Shown: positions 1 through 5,901, counted from the first letter of the stretch. The stretch: DNA of 7,365 nt from Candidatus Heimdallarchaeota archaeon (GCA_016839875.1 JAEOTK010000052.1:1-7365), one strand, 5' to 3'. Numbers and translations are program-made. Notes: generated from the letters alone by a model not told the origin.

Positions 1-2
1 AC

Positions 3-95
3 TGGTCTGGATGGAATTCTGGTCTTGGAGCTTATTCAATAGATGGTCCTGGTAGTGCAACAGATTCATTTCCGCTAGATTCAAGTCCTTTGTAA
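3..95 (+). CDS. C-terminal end of a probable right-handed beta-helix (NosD-like) surface protein, partial
   Basis: The third forward frame is open from the window edge to a TAA at 93-95 and gives 30 residues. They contain W-S-G-W-N, then G-A-Y-S-I-D-G, then A-T-D-S-F-P-L, and end D-S-S-P-L. This resembles the last turns of NosD/parallel beta-helix repeat proteins, where a WSDW-type stretch is followed by a (Y/P)-x-I-x-G turn and a closing D-x-(Y/F)-P-L. Such proteins are usually secreted carbohydrate- or metal-associated surface proteins. Unlike the three genes downstream it has no C-terminal membrane anchor. The body of the gene lies outside the window, so both family and function are inferred from a very short piece. 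The other two forward frames hit stops early. Confidence 0.45.
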   Translation, partial: WSGWNSGLGAYSIDGPGSATDSFPLDSSPL

Positions 96-123
96 TTTCC
101 GCTACTCCCCATCGTTCGCAAAT

Positions 124-168
124 GTCACATAACAGTATTAATTTGGTTTGTGGCAAGTTATTTTATAT
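124..168 (+). promoter_or_regulatory. Promoter region of the hydrolase pair, with elements shared with the kelch gene promoter
   Basis: Two blocks, GTCACATAACAGT (124-136) and TGGCAAGTTATT (151-162), recur upstream of the kelch gene at 2762-2774 and 2789-2800. Their spacing to each other (30 nt between GTCA and CAAG) and to the start codon (56 nt from CAAG) is the same in both places. The second block runs into an AT-rich TTTTATAT (161-168), a reasonable archaeal TATA box, which would put transcription start near 190. The first block would then be an upstream activator or operator site. ATAAC (129-133) and GTTAT (157-161) form a short inverted pair. The conservation is seen directly; the regulatory role is inferred. 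Confidence 0.55.
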
Positions 169-209
169 CTCCCAGTTGAAGTAGCATAGTTATATTTTAA
201 GGTGAAAAA

Positions 210-1469
210 ATGAATAACAAGAAAATATTATTGAGTTTTGCTTTTTTTTCTATAATGTTAATGATATCTCCAACTTATGCTAGTGATTGCACCTGGACAC
301 CTTCAGACATTTATGGTGAAGCTTTTGAAGAAAATCTTCTTGCTAAAATGACTAATCTTAATGCACCTTCTTTTGCTTTTAGTGTTATCAACGGAACTGA
401 AGTTTTCTATACTAAAGGATTTGGAGAACAATCAGAAACAGATAATGCTTATCATCTCAATTCAGCAGCAAAAATGATTACTGGTACAGCTATACTTCAA
501 CTGTATGAGCAGGGATTAATTGGTTTAGAGGATGATTTCAATGATTATATACCATATGAATTGAAAAATCCTTACTATCCGGATACAACTATTACCATTA
601 TTTAATTGCTTTCTCATCAATCTATTTTAATGGGAACAATGGATGGATTTGAAATTTATTGGCCTTCTTTAAGTAATGGAACTTGCACTTTTCCTTCAAT
701 TATCTATGAGTTTTTTCATGAGAATGGAACTTATTATTCAGAAGATAACTGGGAGAATTGGGCACCTGGAACTGGTATCTCTTACTCTGATGTAGCCATT
801 GATATACTAACGCTTATTGTAGAAAATGTCACTAGTACTACTTTTGATACTTATGTAACAGACAATATTTTGACTCCTTTAGGGATGACTAATACCAGAT
901 TTAGAGCTGATGATTATTCTCCAGAGAAATTAGTGATAGGTTATGATTGGAATGAAGCTACAGAAACAAATGAAATTGTGCCCTACGTCAATAATTCAGG
1001 AAATCCCGGAGGAGGTGGATACTTCTCAACTGTTGAAGATATGTCAAAATACATGTTAACCCACCTTAATCTAGGAGAGTATAATGGTGTGAATATTCTC
1101 AATGCGACAACTGTTGAATTAATGCATACAGAAATAAAAAAGAATAAATTTGCATTAACTTGGAGAGTAAGACAAACCTTAGGTTCAGATAAGATTTATC
1201 AAGGACTTTCTGGTGGACCCTATGGAGGTTTTTATTCTGCTTGCTTCATAAGAAGTACATTGGGAGTAGTTCTACTTCTAAATCAAGGATCATGGGATAT
1301 AGATAGAAGAGATTATGAAGACATATATACTTCTATCTTTAATAAGGCACATAATCTACTTAATGAACCACCCTGTAAAACCAGTTTCTATATCTTACCT
1401 ATGATTGGATTTTTTGTAATAATTGCAATTATTATTCTTTATAAAAATAAAAAGGTGATGAAAAAATGA
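210..1469 (+). pseudogene. Surface serine hydrolase (beta-lactamase/PBP-like), interrupted by an in-frame TAA
   Basis: The start is ATG 210, set by GGTGA at 201-205 four bases upstream. The frame runs 419 codons to a TGA at 1467-1469 but is broken by TAA at 603-605 (codon 132), where the downstream copy has His132; codon 131 also differs (Ile for Lys). Before the stop lie a signal peptide (about residues 1-24, Cys27 just after) and the nucleophile motif S85-A-A-K88. After it come Y192-S-D and a C-terminal anchor: a Cys, L-P-M-I-G-F, a hydrophobic run and a Lys-rich tail. The third motif, H-P-G in the neighbour, is L333-S-G here, so a key residue is missing. Apart from the stop the frame is uninterrupted, so the break is either recent or tolerated. 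A TTG directly follows the stop and could restart translation (287 codons), though I see no ribosome-binding site for it. Read as a pseudogene or split gene. Its end overlaps the next start (ATGA). Confidence 0.8.
1417..1434. repeat. 18-bp perfect palindrome inside the anchor-coding end of hydrolase 1
   Basis: TAATAATTGCAATTATTA reads the same on both strands. It sits 32 bp before the start of the second hydrolase, in codons for the Val-Ile-Ile-Ala-Ile-Ile-Ile membrane segment. It could be an operator for the downstream gene or simply a product of AT-rich Ile codons. The corresponding place in the second copy does not have it. Confidence 0.4.
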
Positions 1470-2722
1470 ATAAAAAGAAAATACAATTGAGTATAGCACT
1501 TTTTTCGATAATATTGATTCTTTCTCCAACTTATGCTAATGATTGTACCTGGAACCCAACTGATCTTTATAGTGAAGCTTTTGAAGAAAATCTTCTTGCC
1601 AGAATGACTAATCTCAATGCACCTTCTTTAGCATTCAGCGTAATAAATGGAACAGAAGTTTTCTATTCCAAAGGTTTTGGAGATCAACCAGAAACAGACA
1701 TTGCTTATCATCTTATGTCCGCTGCAAAGATGTTTACTTCAACAGCTATTCTTCAATTATATGAACAAGGATTGATAGGCTTAGAAGATGATTTCAATGA
1801 GTATTTACCATATGAATTGAAGAATCCATATTATCCTTCTACTACTATTACTATCAAGCACTTACTTTCTCATCGATCAAGTTTACAGGGTTCAATTAGA
1901 GGATTCGAAGACTATTGGCCTTTATTAGGAAATGGAACTCTCATTTTTCCTTCATGTATTTATGAGTTCTTTCATGAGAATGGATCTCACTTTTCTGAAG
2001 CAAATTGGGAAAATTGGGCTCCTGGAAATTCTTATACATATTCTGATGCTGGTTTTGACATTTTAACTCTTATATTAGAAAATATCACTGCAACTTCCTT
2101 TGATACCTATGTTACAGATAATATCTTGAATCCTTTAGAGATGACCAACACTAGATTTAGTCATGAAGATTATTCTCCAGACAAATTGGCTATAGGTTAT
2201 GACTGGAATGAAGCTTCACAAACAAATGAAATTGTTCCTTATCTTAATAACTCAGTTAACCCAGGTGGAGGAGGATACTTCTCAACTGTTGAAGATATGT
2301 CTAAGTACATGTTAATACACCTTAATCAAGGAGAGTATAATGGTGTGAATATTCTCAATGCAACGACAATCAAGCTTATGCATACAGAAATAGAGGGTTC
2401 AAATCTTGGTCTAGGTTGGTGGACAAGCCAACGTTTAGGGGACAAAATTTATCAAGGACATCCTGGAGGACCTCACAGTGGCTTTTGTTTGGCAAACTAT
2501 ATTAGAAAATCATTAGGAGTAGTATTGTTTACTAATCAAGGAGAATTAGATTATACTAAATATATTGAAATATTTACATTTATTTCTAACAAAGCTCATA
2601 AGTTGTTAGAAGAAAAACCATCTGATTTATGTGAAACTAACCTTCTCTTCTTACCTATGATATCATTTCTGATAGCAGCAGTATTAGTGCCGTTATATAG
2701 AAAAAGAAAAGCTAATAATTAA
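1466..2722 (+). CDS. Surface-anchored serine hydrolase, beta-lactamase/PBP-like (PF00144-type)
   Basis: 418 residues. The start is ATG 1466, overlapping the previous TGA as ATGA, with GGTGA at 1454-1458. Order: signal peptide (1 to about 24, ending P-T-Y-A), Cys27, catalytic domain about 30-375, Cys389, L396-P-M-I-S-F401, hydrophobic anchor to about 411, basic tail R-K-R-K. All three motifs of the serine beta-lactamase/DD-peptidase fold are present: S85-x-x-K88 (nucleophile and base), Y192-S-D (the usual third residue is Asn, though Asp is tolerated in many hydrolases of this family) and H332-P-G in the H/K-x-G position. The enzyme should act outside the cell by an acyl-serine mechanism on an ester, amide or D-amino-acid peptide; the substrate cannot be told. 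Six N-x-S/T sequons fit an archaeal surface glycoprotein. It is a tandem duplicate of the broken gene upstream, is probably co-transcribed with it, and is the copy that keeps the activity. Confidence 0.88.
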   Translation: MNKKKIQLSIALFSIILILSPTYANDCTWNPTDLYSEAFEENLLARMTNLNAPSLAFSVINGTEVFYSKGFGDQPETDIAYHLMSAAKMFTSTAILQLYEQGLIGLEDDFNEYLPYELKNPYYPSTTITIKHLLSHRSSLQGSIRGFEDYWPLLGNGTLIFPSCIYEFFHENGSHFSEANWENWAPGNSYTYSDAGFDILTLILENITATSFDTYVTDNILNPLEMTNTRFSHEDYSPDKLAIGYDWNEASQTNEIVPYLNNSVNPGGGGYFSTVEDMSKYMLIHLNQGEYNGVNILNATTIKLMHTEIEGSNLGLGWWTSQRLGDKIYQGHPGGPHSGFCLANYIRKSLGVVLFTNQGELDYTKYIEIFTFISNKAHKLLEEKPSDLCETNLLFLPMISFLIAAVLVPLYRKRKANN

Positions 2723-2728
2723 AAAATA

Positions 2729-2756
2729 CTTTATTCTTTTCTTTCTTTATTTTATT
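2729..2756 (+). terminator. T-rich termination tract after the hydrolase pair
   Basis: A pyrimidine tract rich in T runs (TTTT, TTT, TTT, TTTT) begins seven bases after the TAA of the second hydrolase, without a clear stem-loop. Archaeal RNA polymerase terminates at such T-rich non-template tracts. It separates the hydrolases from the kelch gene, which has its own promoter elements. Confidence 0.5.
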
Positions 2757-2761
2757 AAACG

Positions 2762-2805
2762 GTCATATAACAGTTTCAAAATAGTCTCTGACAAGTTATT
2801 ATTTA
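2762..2805 (+). promoter_or_regulatory. Promoter region of the kelch gene, matching the hydrolase promoter
   Basis: GTCATATAACAGT (2762-2774) and TGACAAGTTATT (2789-2800) match the blocks upstream of the first hydrolase at 12 of 13 and 11 of 12 positions, ungapped and at the same distance from the ATG. The AT-rich TTATTATTTA (2796-2805) could serve as TATA box, with transcription start near 2825. The bases between and below the two blocks are much less similar, which suggests selection on the blocks. A common regulator for both units is inferred. Confidence 0.55.
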
Positions 2806-2838
2806 CTTTTAAGAAACTGTAGAGTGATTACAATTTTG

Positions 2839-2843
2839 GGTGA
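2839..2843 (+). promoter_or_regulatory. Ribosome-binding site GGTGA that fixes the kelch gene start
   Basis: GGTGA lies four bases before ATG 2848, exactly as GGTGA 201-205 lies before ATG 210. It rules out the longer GTG start at 2824, whose coding sequence would run through this site and put eight extra residues before the signal peptide. Confidence 0.7.
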
Positions 2844-2847
2844 AAAA

Positions 2848-4059
2848 ATGAAAAAAAAGAGACAAAGAAATAAATTTCTGATTTTTTCAGTAATTTTAAT
2901 TATATCCAATCTGCTTTATGCATCAATTAGTGTTTCAGCAGATTGTGCTCCAACTCCGTATCCTCAGGGAAAATTTGGCCATTCAATGGTTTATGATTCT
3001 GTTAATGATCTAGTAATTGTATATGGAGGGTCTACAAGTGGTGTTGGTGATTATAGAGACTATTCAAAATATGATACAAAAACATATGATTACAACAATA
3101 ATACTTGGGTAGATATGAATACTACAGGAAGTCCTTATGCTTCAAGTTGGCTAGCAATTGCATATGATTCGGAATCTGAAAAAATTATTCAGTTTGGAGG
3201 TGTTCCTAAGACCGGTGATTATTCTAACGATACATGGATATATGATTATACAACGAATAACTGGATTAAGGCAGATCCTGCTAACGCTCCTGGTGTACGA
3301 CATAACAATGTTATGGCTTATGATTCTGAGTCTGATGTAGTAATTATGCATGGAGGAATAGCTTGGCATGATTATAATCCTGAAGGAAAATACATTCATT
3401 ATAATGACACTTGGGCTTATGATTTTAATACTGACACTTGGACAAATATGACACCAACAGGTTTAGATGTTGGTTTAGCGGAAGCACAAATGGTTTATGA
3501 TTCAGAGAGTGACAGAATAATCATGTTTGGTGGTTTTTTTGTTCATCCTTATGATGATGTAAAAGAAGAATATTTTTCAACAGAAACTTGGGCATATGAT
3601 TATAACTCAAATACCTGGGAAAACATAACCACTACTATTCACCCTGAATACCGAATAGATCATGCTTTAGCTTACGATTCTGAAAGTGACAGAACTATAT
3701 TAGTTGGTGGATGGAGATTACTTGGAGATAATGAATTACAAGGTGAAACTTGGTCTTTTGACTATAATACTAAAACTTGGGAAAACATGAATCCATCTAT
3801 TAAACCAAAAAGAATTGCTCATCAAATAGCTTACGACGAAGAAAGCGATCTAGTTATTCTATTTGGAGGAATCAACAGTTCTCAGCTAAATAAGCCTTTC
3901 AAAGAGATTTTTACTTATGACTATAATAACAACAACTGGACTTTAATGACATCAGAACTATGTACAGAAGATACAAGTTTTATCTTTATGTTGCCAATAA
4001 TCTCATTCTTGATTATCCGTTCGGTAATAATAATTGTTAGAAGAAAGAAGAAACTATAA
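2848..4059 (+). CDS. Surface-anchored kelch-repeat beta-propeller protein
   Basis: 403 residues from ATG 2848. A basic start and hydrophobic signal peptide (about 1-31, ending V-S-A) precede Cys33. Six kelch-type repeats follow, each with an (A/V)-Y-D-x-E-S-D-x-x-I-x-x-G-G strand pair and a later T-W-x-Y-D-Y-N-x-x-T-W strand. Their leading Tyr residues are at 49, 106, 158, 217, 276 and 329, so the spacing is 52-59 residues. This predicts one six-bladed propeller covering nearly all of the exported part. Cys372 is next, then L382-P-I-I-S-F387, a membrane segment to about 396 and a basic tail R-R-K-K-K. C33 and C372 are the only cysteines, placed to staple the two ends of the propeller. Eight N-x-S/T sequons, several at N-D-T-W turns, fit an extracellular glycoprotein. 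No enzymatic residues are recognisable; propellers of this kind usually bind glycans or proteins. Ligand unknown. The promoter is shared in sequence with the hydrolase pair. Confidence 0.88.
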   Translation: MKKKRQRNKFLIFSVILIISNLLYASISVSADCAPTPYPQGKFGHSMVYDSVNDLVIVYGGSTSGVGDYRDYSKYDTKTYDYNNNTWVDMNTTGSPYASSWLAIAYDSESEKIIQFGGVPKTGDYSNDTWIYDYTTNNWIKADPANAPGVRHNNVMAYDSESDVVIMHGGIAWHDYNPEGKYIHYNDTWAYDFNTDTWTNMTPTGLDVGLAEAQMVYDSESDRIIMFGGFFVHPYDDVKEEYFSTETWAYDYNSNTWENITTTIHPEYRIDHALAYDSESDRTILVGGWRLLGDNELQGETWSFDYNTKTWENMNPSIKPKRIAHQIAYDEESDLVILFGGINSSQLNKPFKEIFTYDYNNNNWTLMTSELCTEDTSFIFMLPIISFLIIRSVIIIVRRKKKL

Positions 4060-4076
4060 TCTGTTTCATCTTCATA

Positions 4077-4089
4077 TTTTTTTTGTTTT
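4077..4089 (+). terminator. Poly-T terminator after the kelch gene
   Basis: Eight T residues, one G, then four T residues begin 18 bases after the TAA. There is no stem-loop. This is the simple oligo-T form used by archaeal RNA polymerase. Confidence 0.6.
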
Positions 4090-4111
4090 GAACTTACTTA
4101 TATACTAAATT

Positions 4112-4120
4112 CTTATAAAA
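4112..4120 (+). promoter_or_regulatory. TATA box of the C45 hydrolase gene
   Basis: CTTATAAAA lies 41-49 bases before ATG 4161, which predicts transcription start near 4140 and a leader of about 20 nt. A second TTATATA (4098-4104) is a weaker alternative. The leader contains AGGGTTTGAT, only a poor match to a ribosome-binding site, unlike the clean GGTGA of the upstream genes. Confidence 0.5.
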
Positions 4121-4125
4121 GTTTC

Positions 4126-4141
4126 AACTGCTAAAACAGTT
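4126..4141. repeat. Short inverted repeat over the predicted transcription start
   Basis: AACTG (4126-4130) and CAGTT (4137-4141) flank a six-base spacer. Beyond one mismatch, two further T-A pairs can form. It lies just downstream of the TATA box, where an archaeal repressor would block polymerase. Short arms and AT-rich context make chance quite possible. Confidence 0.25.
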
Positions 4142-4160
4142 AAATTAAGGGTTTGATAAT

Positions 4161-5156
4161 ATGAAGAAAATAGAAGCTAAAGGGTCTTACTATGAGATCG
4201 GTCTTCAATTAGGGAAAGAACTAGAAAGAACACCAGGTTTCCCTCCCAAATTCTCAGAGGAGGTACTCAAGAAATCATATGTGTATGAAGAAGTAGCTAA
4301 GAAATACACTCCTGATTTACTTGAAGAATTCAAAGGAATATCGGATCATTTAGGATTAGATTATTATGTACCATTAACTCTTGAACTAACTCCGCACAGA
4401 TTTGAAACATCTTGTTTAGTTTTTGCTATTTCTGGTGAACACACAGAAAATGGATCACCTATTCTAGCACGTAGTCATGAATGGAAAGAGGAAGACAGTG
4501 AAAATCTAAGATTGTGTTATATAGAACCTGAAGGGAAACTGAAAAGTCTGGGTTTCACTTTCAGCTGGCCATTAGTCTCGAGATATGGAGGAATAAATGA
4601 AGCAGGAGTAGCAATTTCATCAGCTTCTTCTAGTTTTGAAAATAATGGTCCTGGAATTATGTTGAATATAGCTACAAGATGGATATTAGATAATTGTAGA
4701 TCAACAAAAGAAGCTGTAATTTTCTTAGAGAAAATGCCAAAAGTCTGGGGAGAAACTTATGTTATTATTGATAAAGATAATACTATTGCTAAAGTGGAAT
4801 CTCATGCTAAAAGAACAAATGTCACTTATCCAGAATCTGGATTTGCATTCAATACTTTACACTATGATTCACCAGAGATGGAAGATTTAGTTAGCAAAGA
4901 AGACAGAGATCTCTTCAAGGATCCCTTTATCAAAAGATTCTCCTTCATTAATGAATGGTTTGAAAAGAACAAAGGACAAATCAATGATCAACTAATCCAG
5001 GAAGCTTTGAAAAATCATGAACACGAGATGTGTTATCATGGACCTGTAGGTTTGGAGATATGTTGGTCTTACTTACTTAAACCACTTGAAAAGAATGCTT
5101 TAGTTTGTGCTGGTAGACCCTGCAAAAATGATTTCAAAGAATTTCATACTTACTAA
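4161..5156 (+). CDS. C45-family Ntn hydrolase (acyl-CoA:6-APA acyltransferase / isopenicillin N acyltransferase-like)
   Basis: 331 residues, the usual length for the family, with no signal peptide, so cytoplasmic. The N-terminal part (1-80, G-S-Y-Y-E-I-G-x-Q-L-G) is the typical helical pro-region. T-S-C85-L-V-F carries the predicted catalytic Cys, which in this fold becomes the N-terminal nucleophile after self-cleavage before the Cys. Further family landmarks are A-R104-S-H-E-W108 (compare the x-R/N-x-D-W/F motif), G143-G-I-N-E-A-G-V150 and F-N231-T-L-H-Y (the T-N-H-like segment holding the oxyanion Asn). Near the C-terminus is C-A-G318-R-P-C321. Members cleave or form amide bonds on small amino-acid-like or peptide substrates; the actual substrate cannot be read here. 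It has its own promoter and terminator-bounded upstream side, and converges on the DUF3795 gene with only 34 bases between the stops. Confidence 0.82.
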   Translation: MKKIEAKGSYYEIGLQLGKELERTPGFPPKFSEEVLKKSYVYEEVAKKYTPDLLEEFKGISDHLGLDYYVPLTLELTPHRFETSCLVFAISGEHTENGSPILARSHEWKEEDSENLRLCYIEPEGKLKSLGFTFSWPLVSRYGGINEAGVAISSASSSFENNGPGIMLNIATRWILDNCRSTKEAVIFLEKMPKVWGETYVIIDKDNTIAKVESHAKRTNVTYPESGFAFNTLHYDSPEMEDLVSKEDRDLFKDPFIKRFSFINEWFEKNKGQINDQLIQEALKNHEHEMCYHGPVGLEICWSYLLKPLEKNALVCAGRPCKNDFKEFHTY

Positions 5157-5190
5157 GAAGGTTAGATTTAGAGGAAGTAAAAACATTCTA

Positions 5191-5646
5191 CTAATAATCT
5201 CTTATGTCTTGTATTCTTACTCCATCTTTTGCTTTTTTCTCTGCTTCTTTAAGGAATTTATCCATACCCTCTTTCCTTATGAATTCTAAATGTTTAAAGA
5301 GATAGGAGTATCTATTCCTCTGGTAATCTGTATGGGGACATTTAGCAAATTCTTCGCATATTAAGCAGTTATCAATAGCATTCTGTTGGATTTTTTCACA
5401 CTTCTTTACATCACACCAGCTTTCAGTTGCATTTCTACAACCTGGACAAGTTGAATTGATGAACCATTCCAAACCTTTCACAAAATTATCGTAATCAAAA
5501 GATTCTTTTGTATCTCTCAGCCAACTGTAATCTTGCTCTACCCATTGTTTGAATTGCTTAGCTAAATCAGTTACTTCTTCTGTGTAAGCCCTGCATTGTC
5601 CACAATAAATCCCACATCGTGCTAGTTTTTGGTGAAGAGAAATGAT
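5191..5646 (-). CDS. DUF3795-like cysteine-rich protein, start codon uncertain
   Basis: Read on the minus strand to TAG at 5191-5193. Ten cysteines fall in the DUF3795 order: C-G-I-Y-C-G-Q-C at the front, then T-C-P-G-C-R, W-C-D-V-K-K-C and C-L-I-C-E-E-F-A-K-C. They probably bind a metal or Fe-S cluster; the family has no firmly known function. A charged helical tail follows (E-G-M-D-K-F-L-K-E-A-E-K-K-A-K). The only in-frame ATG/GTG/TTG start is GTG 5481, which would drop the first Cys cluster and about 50 well-matching residues. Above that the frame stays open to a TAA at 5668-5670 without any NTG codon. The end given here (ATC at 5644-5646, followed by ATT at 5641-5643) is the point giving a normal N-terminus. 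Either the start has mutated from ATG, or a rare ATT/ATC start is used. The gene may therefore be a young pseudogene. Confidence 0.65.
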   Translation of the reverse strand: MISLHQKLARCGIYCGQCRAYTEEVTDLAKQFKQWVEQDYSWLRDTKESFDYDNFVKGLEWFINSTCPGCRNATESWCDVKKCEKIQQNAIDNCLICEEFAKCPHTDYQRNRYSYLFKHLEFIRKEGMDKFLKEAEKKAKDGVRIQDIRDY

Positions 5647-5664
5647 GAAAAGTTGTGAATTTGA

Positions 5665-5676
5665 TATTTAAAGTTG
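5665..5676 (-). promoter_or_regulatory. Possible TATA box for the DUF3795 gene
   Basis: On the minus strand, TTTAAATAT lies about 25 bases before the ATC/ATT codons at 5641-5646. This is the distance expected for leaderless archaeal transcription, and it supports the gene beginning there. The same bases hold the TAA that ends the upstream 77-codon frame. Confidence 0.3.
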
Positions 5677-5901
5677 ACTAGTGATTCTTCTATGAAAATA
5701 ATAATGCAATGCTGTTTCAAAGGCTCTTTCGTTAGTTGCGAAAAGTCCTACTAGGTTGCATAATAGGTTTTGTTTTAATTCTGACATGCTATTGATGTAA
5801 TTTAATATGTAACCTATTTTTATCAAAGTCTTATCGACTTTGTGGTGATAAAAATGATTGATAACCAAATATGAAGAAAAAACAAGAGTATCTAGAAACA
5901 T
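5668..5901 (-). CDS. Hypothetical 77-residue frame upstream of and in frame with the DUF3795 gene
   Basis: ATG at 5901, TAA at 5668-5670. I do not recognise the product. It is mostly helical in composition with aromatic- and His-rich stretches (F-Y-H-H-K, L-H-Y-Y-F-H-R-R) and one short hydrophobic run near the N-terminus. No ribosome-binding site is visible. Its stop is the only stop between 5901 and 5191 in this frame, so ignoring it gives 236 continuous codons reaching the DUF3795 end. That may mean a longer ancestral gene split by a nonsense mutation, or coincidence (a one-in-three chance of frame match). A strong hairpin at 5817-5854 lies inside it, and plus-strand remnants overlap its start, so it may not be a gene at all. 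Confidence 0.25.
   Translation of the reverse strand: MFLDTLVFSSYLVINHFYHHKVDKTLIKIGYILNYINSMSELKQNLLCNLVGLFATNERAFETALHYYFHRRITSQL
5817..5854. repeat. Bulged 38-nt inverted repeat (hairpin)
   Basis: TTTTTATC (5817-5824) pairs with GATAAAAA (5847-5854). Inside it AAAGTC (5825-5830) pairs with GACTTT (5836-5841) around a five-base loop TTATC, leaving GTGGT bulged on one side. An extra A-T pair (5816/5855) extends the outer arm to nine. Fourteen or more pairs make it the longest hairpin I found in the window. It might be a structured RNA element, a mobile-element end or an old bidirectional terminator; nothing decides between these. Confidence 0.6.

Noticed and set aside
288..290. Cys27/Cys33 as lipoprotein attachment sites (lipobox)
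   Set aside because: The residue before Cys is Asp in all three proteins, which does not fit the small-residue rule of a lipobox.
603..605. TAA reassigned to a sense codon (alternative genetic code)
   Set aside because: Hydrolase 2, the kelch gene and the C45 gene all end naturally at TAA, so general reassignment does not fit.
1437..1448. Internal TATA box for hydrolase 2 listed as a feature
   Set aside because: It lies in codons for an AT-rich membrane segment and tail; the ATGA overlap and ribosome-binding site argue for co-translation, so it is kept only as a possibility.
2824..2847. Longer kelch start at GTG 2824
   Set aside because: It would overrun the GGTGA ribosome-binding site at 2839-2843; ATG 2848 has the same spacing as the first hydrolase.
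3151..3399. Minus-strand and second-frame open stretches inside the kelch gene
   Set aside because: They lie wholly within a well-supported gene, have low-complexity products, and are explained by its repeated codons.
5107..5289. Plus-strand open frame over the end of the C45 gene
   Set aside because: It overlaps both the C45 end and the DUF3795 gene in wrong frames, and its product has no family features.
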